From NCBI RefSeq assembly GCF_022376445.1, contig NW_025955109.1:1-64000 (forward strand): a DNA stretch of 64,000 nucleotides, given 5' to 3'. This stretch comes from Fomitopsis serialis. Taxonomy: Eukaryota; Basidiomycota; Agaricomycetes; Polyporales; Fomitopsidaceae. How positions within the stretch are numbered: the stretch's first letter is position 1; the number at the start of each line of letters is the position of its first letter. This document shows, in pieces, positions 58,648 through 64,000 of this stretch. Made by a program: the position numbers and the translations under genes. The notes under the pieces were generated by a model. It was not told where the DNA came from. It saw only the letters and a list, made by a program, of their open reading frames with translations, and made no database searches.

Positions 58648-59308
58648 TAGTGAGTTTGCATAAATGGTACCCATGCACCCATGGTTACATTGTCCAACCT
58701 TAACACGGACTATCATGGAGACCATGCTGACTTTGTGTGCAAAGCAATAATATGATGATGTCTTGACATGATGTAGGAGGGCAGAATGATCAATGAATGA
58801 GCAAGATACCTGATTAGGGAAAGCACTGTCTTGTGTAATCATTCCCAGGCCACTTCTCCAGCCAAAAGCTGAGAATTGGTTGAGAAGTGGACTGAATTCT
58901 TTTCTATTTGATTCCATCAAAATCAGTTGAGAATCAGAAGCATGTTCAGCAGGAACAGTTTTCACACTGCTTCCAATTTGCCGGGGAATAGGCCATGCCT
59001 GGCAATACAATCCCAGTTATGGTGTTTGGGACATTATCTTCATGAAGGCTCATTGATACAGTGCTTGAACATCACTTAATACATTTGTGAATACTAGTCT
59101 GATAGACTAACTTCCATTCTTTATCAGACCATGCAATTATTGAAAATGTGAGCCATGTGCACAAGACAACTTGAAAAGATTAGGATCTGCCAAAGTAGTA
59201 TGAGAGACATGTACACAGTTATGGAGCTCAGCTCTCAATCCTCATTGTGGCAATACCAGAGGACTGAATCATGAATACTAAGTGGAGAGGATGTAACACT
59301 TAGACATG

Positions 59309-60145
59309 AATGTGCTGTGCCACTCACTATGTACATCCCAGTGTACATCATAGCATGTACAGTACATTGCTGCATACATCAATCTTGACCAGGCAGGCCA
59401 TGCTCTATTGACTATGCATAGTGTACATCCAGATGTGCATTGTATTTATTGAGGTACATTAATGTGCTGTGCCACTCATGATGTACATCTCAGTGTACAT
59501 CATAGCATGTATGGTACATTCCTGCATATATTAACCTTGACCAAGCAGGCTATGGTCTATTGGCAATGCACAATGTACATACAGATGCACATGGCATTTG
59601 TTGAGGTACATTAATGTGCTGTGCCACTCACAATGTACATCCCAGTGTACATTGTATCAAGTACAGTATATTCCTGCATATATTGATCTTGACCAAGCAG
59701 GCTATGGTCTATTGGCAATGCACAATGTATATACAGATGCACATGGCATTTGTTGAGGTACATTAACATGCTCAGCCACTTGCATTGTACATCCCAATGT
59801 ACATCATTACATGTACAGTACAATCTTGCATACATTGGCCTTGATAAAACAGGCCATGCTCTGGTGACTATGCATAATGTGCATCCACATGTACATTGCA
59901 TTGGCTGAACTATATCAATGTGCTGTGCCACTCACAATGTACATCCCAGTGTACATCGTAGCATGTATGATACATTCCCACATACATTGGCCTTGACCAA
60001 GCAGGCCATGCTCTATTTGACTATGTACAATGTATATCCAGATGTGCATCACATTCATTGAAGTACATCAATGTGCTGTGCCACTCACAATGTACATCTC
60101 AGTGTGTATTGTAGCATGTACAATACATTCCTGCACCACACACTA
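59309..60145 (+). repeat. 152-bp tandem satellite, about 5.5 units
   Basis: Units begin with AATGTGCTGTGCCACTCA at 59309, 59461, 59613, 59765 (variant AACATGCTCAGCC), 59917 and 60070, so the period is 152-153 bp. Each unit contains ATGTACATCCCAGTGTACAT, GACCAAGCAGGC and a GTACATT end; the last one is cut after about 75 bp. All units are CpG-depleted. Confidence 0.9.
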
Positions 60146-60426
60146 CACATGGAAGTAAGTTGTGTTGTACTCTGCACTTCTGTGTACATTGTGAATGGGG
60201 GTAAATGCTGACCCTGATTGAACAAAAGAGAATGACATATATGGAATGCATGTGGCACAGACCATTCATAGCCTCTGTTTGGCAGGGACCACCACAGTGG
60301 CACAGTGTCCACAGCTGTACATGATTGCTGCTATGATGGCTCTATTTGTGACTGAATTAAACCCCTTGCAAATTCACAGTCTGTCACAATCATTTATGTA
60401 TCTTTTGAGGAAAGTGATCACAAAAA

Positions 60427-60572
60427 GATTCATAACAGGGTGTGACAATCATTTTGACATCCTTCATGGAACATGATGGCAAAAGGATTCATAACAGGGT
60501 GTGACAGCCAGTTACATCTCTTTCGAGTACATGTTACAGCTGTAAGATTCATAACAGGGTGTGACAATCCAT
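60427..60572 (+). repeat. Three tandem copies of a 59/60-bp repeat
   Basis: GATTCATAACAGGGTGTGACA occurs at 60427, 60486 and 60546, separated by 59 and 60 bp, followed each time by a variable AT-rich part with TATCTTTC or ATCTCTTTC. A degenerate earlier unit with CTGTCACAATCATTTATGTA lies near 60381. Confidence 0.85.
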
Positions 60573-61217
60573 TATGTATCTTTCAAAGCTAATGATCTCT
60601 GAATGAATGACGGCTGGATCACAGATGTAACATACAACCATGATGCCTGGCCATCTAGCATAATAAAGTGATCCTTCTTGCCAAAAGATAGAGAAAAATG
60701 TCTGCAATCTTTTTTAAATCATTCATGATAAAACCTAGTAAACATATGCAGAACATGACACAATATGCACTGTAGCAAGATGTACACTGATAGAGACTGG
60801 ATTTATAATATCCTTCTTATCATTGGCCACAAAATCTGTTCATAAGATTTGAAATCCTGTTCTATGATCATTGTTTACCATCTTTCTTCAATACTTCAAG
60901 GCCATAAGATTCAAAACCAAATCACTATCATTCTCAACAGAAAGTTCAAGCAAGGATTGACAATCAGGACTTCAAGTTCTGGTTTTGTATCTTTCTGTAA
61001 TCATTAGAGTCAAATTGATTGCTAGTATGTCTCATATACTTATTGAATCATTGAGGCAGAAAGACACATGTATGACAGCAATCAAATGATTTCAAAGCTC
61101 TCATCAATCCTTTTCCAATCTGTCACTAAGAAGGAGAGCAAAGATATTTTCAATCATTTTGAAGATCATTCTCAGATGAAATACACAAAAATTGTTTGGC
61201 CTCTTGTTTACAATCTT

Positions 61218-63658
61218 TCACATGAAAATATCGCAATTTTCGTCCAGTGCGACGGAGCAGTCTTCAAGGTCGACATTGAGTCGAAAGTGGTAGGTGCCCA
61301 GCTCCCAAACCTCCTTGTCAACCTCTCCCGGGGCTGGGATGCGAAGGGGTCTGACCGCCTTGTCCGGATGCGGCCCAGCACTGAATTTCTCCAATACTGC
61401 AATGAGATGCTGCGGTGCTCGGAGCCGAGACTTCCACATCTTGTGTTTGACCGCAACTCAAGTCCCCGGTGGTCGACTGAGGGCGTCAACGTGAGTGTGG
61501 CGAGTTTTCAGCCATCGGAGGACGGCAATGTATCCGTTGTCGCCGCTGGCTTGTAGGAGGTGCGGGGACGGCATGAGATGCTCATTCTCTGCGGGAAGCT
61601 GAGGTTCTGGTCCCGCGCTGATTTCCCAAGGCATGCAGGTGACTGGGATGCTTCCGTCTCGCTCGAAGGGACGACTGAGGTATTCATCCACTTCGGTGGC
61701 AGAGAACAAGGCCAATTTGGTCCGAACCGGTGCTCCCGACGACAGGAGGACAATGTGGAAGTCGTCGAAGGTGGAAATCTCGGAGGACGATCGTCTTTCC
61801 GCGGGTGCGGGTGTGGCCGGGTCATCGGAGAACCTATTCATGAAGGGGAGCCCTGTGCAAGCGAGCAATGAATGTGGTTCTTCCAGTGGGTCCAGCAAAG
61901 AGGGGGCAGTGGCTCGTTCAAAAGGGGCGGGGTTGGAGCGTGACGGGCCGCCTGAATGTAAGCAATCTGCTAGGGACCGCGACAAAGAAGCCGCCGTTGA
62001 AGGGGTCAAACACTCAGCAAGAGACTGCACCCGTGAACCCGTGGTGGGACTGTTGACGAGGAGCGGTGAGGGCGAAGCTCTCGCGGAATAGGACTACGAC
62101 CCCTACAGCCACGAACGGATCAATCACGAGTGGGGCCTCGCCGGGGAGAGCTGTGTGACGGGGACTGGGGACGTTGATGACTCAAGCTCGGTCGGTAGGA
62201 GTCACCCATTCTCCTATCGCGAGTCGGCAAACGGCCACGGAGAGCGCGGCGAGAAGGTGACCGGTGGGGAGATGGACGAGAGTACCGGGGATACCGCCTC
62301 AAGGGTTCTTCGTGCCCCGGGGATTGCAGCGGCGATGTCCTACGGCGAGGAGACATAGAGCGCGGTGATCTAGGGCGAACACGCCTGGGAGACGGCGAAC
62401 GGCTGCGTCTCGCTGGTCGCCAGGGACGTGCATGTTCGGGAGAAGCGGGGCAAATCTCCCTCCACTTGCCCTTGTCGTCGCTCAGCTTCGGCAGCGGCGA
62501 TGAACATTTCTGGTGCTCTGAGACCTCCGGGAGTGCTCTTTCGAGCGACCTGGGCGAGGAAATCACCATGGGCGAGTCTTCTCAAAGGAGCAAACTATTT
62601 GAGTCACTTCAAGGTGAGCTCGTAGGGGAGCCCATGGAGAAGCCTCCTGGCGCAGGGGCATCCTAGTCTCCCAGGTATAATTGGTCAACGAAGACGGACG
62701 GGGCCTTCGGGGCCACTTCGGGGCCAGACCTGGAGCAGGAGCCGCCGCGCGGGGGGGGGGGGAAGGGATAGGTGTCGACGCCGTGGGGGGAAGGAACAAA
62801 CGTGGGTGTTGCGGGGGGTGGGGCGGACGCAATCACCACGGCTGAGTTCCTCATGTAGTTGATACAGGGTCTTCATCGGCACTGTCGAGCTCAACCTGGA
62901 GTCGCCGTTCTTGTTTTCTGGTCCTTTTTCCAGCGAGGGCTTTCGGTCCGTGCTTCATCTCCTCCCAGGGCTTCAGCAGCAGTCGAAGGTCGAGGGACGC
63001 GAAGATGGACTGGATGGTGGAAGCAGGCAGAGGGACGTGAGTGACATACCAGACCGGTACTCCAAACCAGACCAACCATTTCTGCACCTTCTCGTCGTTC
63101 TCCTCGACCCAGCTTCCAATGCCCAGAATGTCCGCAGAGGGCGCGCTCATGTGTCCCTCCTCCAAGACCATCTGCAGGTATCTTCGATGAGAGTGAGCAC
63201 GTAGCTGCAAGAGGTGGCGCTGGATGATAGCGATGTCCTTCCGCAGGGGGAGAGCTCGAGGGTGAAGCGCCGGAAGTGATAGAGGGCGTTTTGTACATCC
63301 GCCGGGCGCAGACGGAGGCTCCGAGGGGGTGACGGGACGTTCAGGAAGTGGTCGTTGGCTCGAGCGAGTTCGGCGTCGTAGAGCGTTTGGAGGGTGCGAG
63401 AAAAGTCGTTCGTTGGCACACCCTTGCCGTTCTGGTATCTCATACGTGGAACCTTCCTCTGGTCCTTCCCCGCGTGGAATCGAACGTCACGTAGGCGGGG
63501 TCAGCACCTTCCTCCGAGGTAGGGACTTCGAAGATAAATGGCTTGTGGCCCTGAGCACTAGACCACTGCTGAGGGTAGAACACAGGCTTGAAGAGACCAA
63601 TTCTACCATCACCAATATTTATTCCTGGGCGTCTTGGGACATGGGAGCGAGGGGACAT
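61218..63658 (-). pseudogene. Hypothetical basidiomycete protein gene, damaged
   Basis: The minus-strand translation has good coding character over most of the span but changes frame several times. ATG 63658 leads to MSPRSHVPRRPGINIGDGRI and DPAYVTFDSTRG. After a frame change near 63455 follows RYQNGKGVPTNDFSRTLQTL and DAELARANDHFLNV...SLRLRPADVQNALYHFRRFT. Another change near 63245 (CCCCC run) leads to KDIAIIQRHLLQLRAHSHRR, SADILGIGSWVEENDEKVQK and WLVWFGVPVWYVTHVPLP. Then come an RS/SP-rich region (62120-62569) and a final part with FHIVLLSSGAPVRTKL and LEKFSAGPHP, ending at 61218 at the edge of the CpG-free island, so the C-terminus may be lost. I associate this WVEEN..VQKWL..GVPVWYV block with repeated hypothetical proteins of Agaricomycetes; function unknown. 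Some frame changes may be introns or homopolymer errors (a 10-base G run lies near 62751). Confidence 0.5.
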
Positions 63659-64000
63659 AAAGGGCGTTAAGCGAGACAGCGTAGTATCCGTTCCCTAGAG
63701 CTATGGCAGAACAAATCTTCCAATGACCGCGGTAGAGTGTCCAGGTCGAGTCCCGGGCCGCTGGCATAGCTGGCGCAACACAATAGTCGCAAGGGAGGAA
63801 GATCGACTCTCGGAAGCGCGGAGGGCTGGAGGAGATGCAAGACTGGAGGAAGCTGGTGGATACTCGACGGTGGTTGTTGACGAGGAATCTAGTGAAGTCG
63901 GCCGTTCCAAACGTTCACAGAATTCAACACCAGGAATTGAGAAGCGACCAGTTCGCTAGCTCGATGTGGAGGGGAAAGAGAATGAGACGAGCGCTGGCGA
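63659..64000. other. End of window; no gene supported
   Basis: Probable upstream region of the damaged minus-strand gene. Frames on both strands (63701-63910 minus, 63723-63959 plus) have no ATG-supported motif content that I can defend. Confidence 0.35.

Larger units (their letters stand above)
58648..61217. mobile_element. CpG-depleted repeat island 3
   Basis: About 2.6 kb nearly free of CpG and without genes. It begins TAGTGAG...GGTACCCATGCACCCATGG directly after the ABC1 gene stop, resembling the TAGTG termini and ACCCATGG words of the hAT-like elements. I found no matching right terminus or target duplication. Positions 58990-59290 match 4850-5180 in direct orientation. The interior holds a 152-bp satellite and a 60-bp repeat. 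The right edge lies between about 61200 and 61235, where normal CpG content returns inside a minus-strand gene. Confidence 0.6.

Noticed and set aside
59309..60145. CRISPR-like array
   Set aside because: Repeats are contiguous 152-bp units without spacers in a eukaryotic genome.
61068..61556. 162-codon plus-strand frame
   Set aside because: It crosses from the CpG-free island into the minus-strand gene and has no ATG context or domain; the minus-strand frame is better.

Overview
The window is nuclear DNA of a basidiomycete fungus, most likely an Agaricomycete. Evidence: many short (about 45-60 nt) GT..AG introns; a trifunctional glutamine amidotransferase/IGPS/PRAI tryptophan gene; a NoxR with TPR and PB1 domains; a DUF6534-type membrane protein; and remnants of KDZ and CACTA-like (Tnp2/DUF4218) transposons of basidiomycete type.

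Layout. (1) 1-21146 is a nested transposon landscape. CpG-depleted, non-coding islands (about 230-2282, 4780-7900, 10808-17705) alternate with decayed transposon genes: a CACTA-like transposase fragment (2291-3305), a companion-type gene (3583-4648), a decayed multi-exon gene (8470-10066) and a KDZ-type CxC2 gene split by a 6898-bp insertion (10392-10807 continuing in frame at 17714). That insertion has an exact 8-bp target duplication and TAGTG termini, so I call it hAT-like. 19790-20260 is a GC-rich degenerate tandem array. (2) 21147-58647 is gene-dense: acid/steryl-ester lipase (-), TRP1 (-), a small hypothetical protein (+), a Crinkler-type header/REase/kinase gene (+), NOXR (-), an Slt2/Mpk1-type MAP kinase (-), an aldo/keto reductase (-), tRNA-Gln(UUG) (+), a Drs2-type P4-ATPase (-), a DUF6534-like membrane protein (+), a short-chain dehydrogenase (+), SPA2 (-) and an ABC1/ADCK mitochondrial kinase-like gene (+). 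(3) 58648-61217 is another CpG-depleted repeat island with a 152-bp satellite. (4) 61218-63658 holds a damaged minus-strand gene whose 3' end meets the island edge.

Functional links. NOXR, the cell-wall-integrity MAP kinase, SPA2 and the Drs2 flippase all serve polarised growth, cell-wall and membrane homeostasis in fungi. They are separate transcription units, and their proximity may be chance. The Crinkler-type gene is the most unusual protein-coding locus. The clearest new structural observation is the family of CpG-decayed, hAT-like repeats that carry CpG-retaining palindromes.

Limits. Exon boundaries were read by eye from splice motifs and frame continuity. Several frame breaks, two of them in the otherwise conserved ABC1 gene, fall in homopolymers and may be assembly errors.
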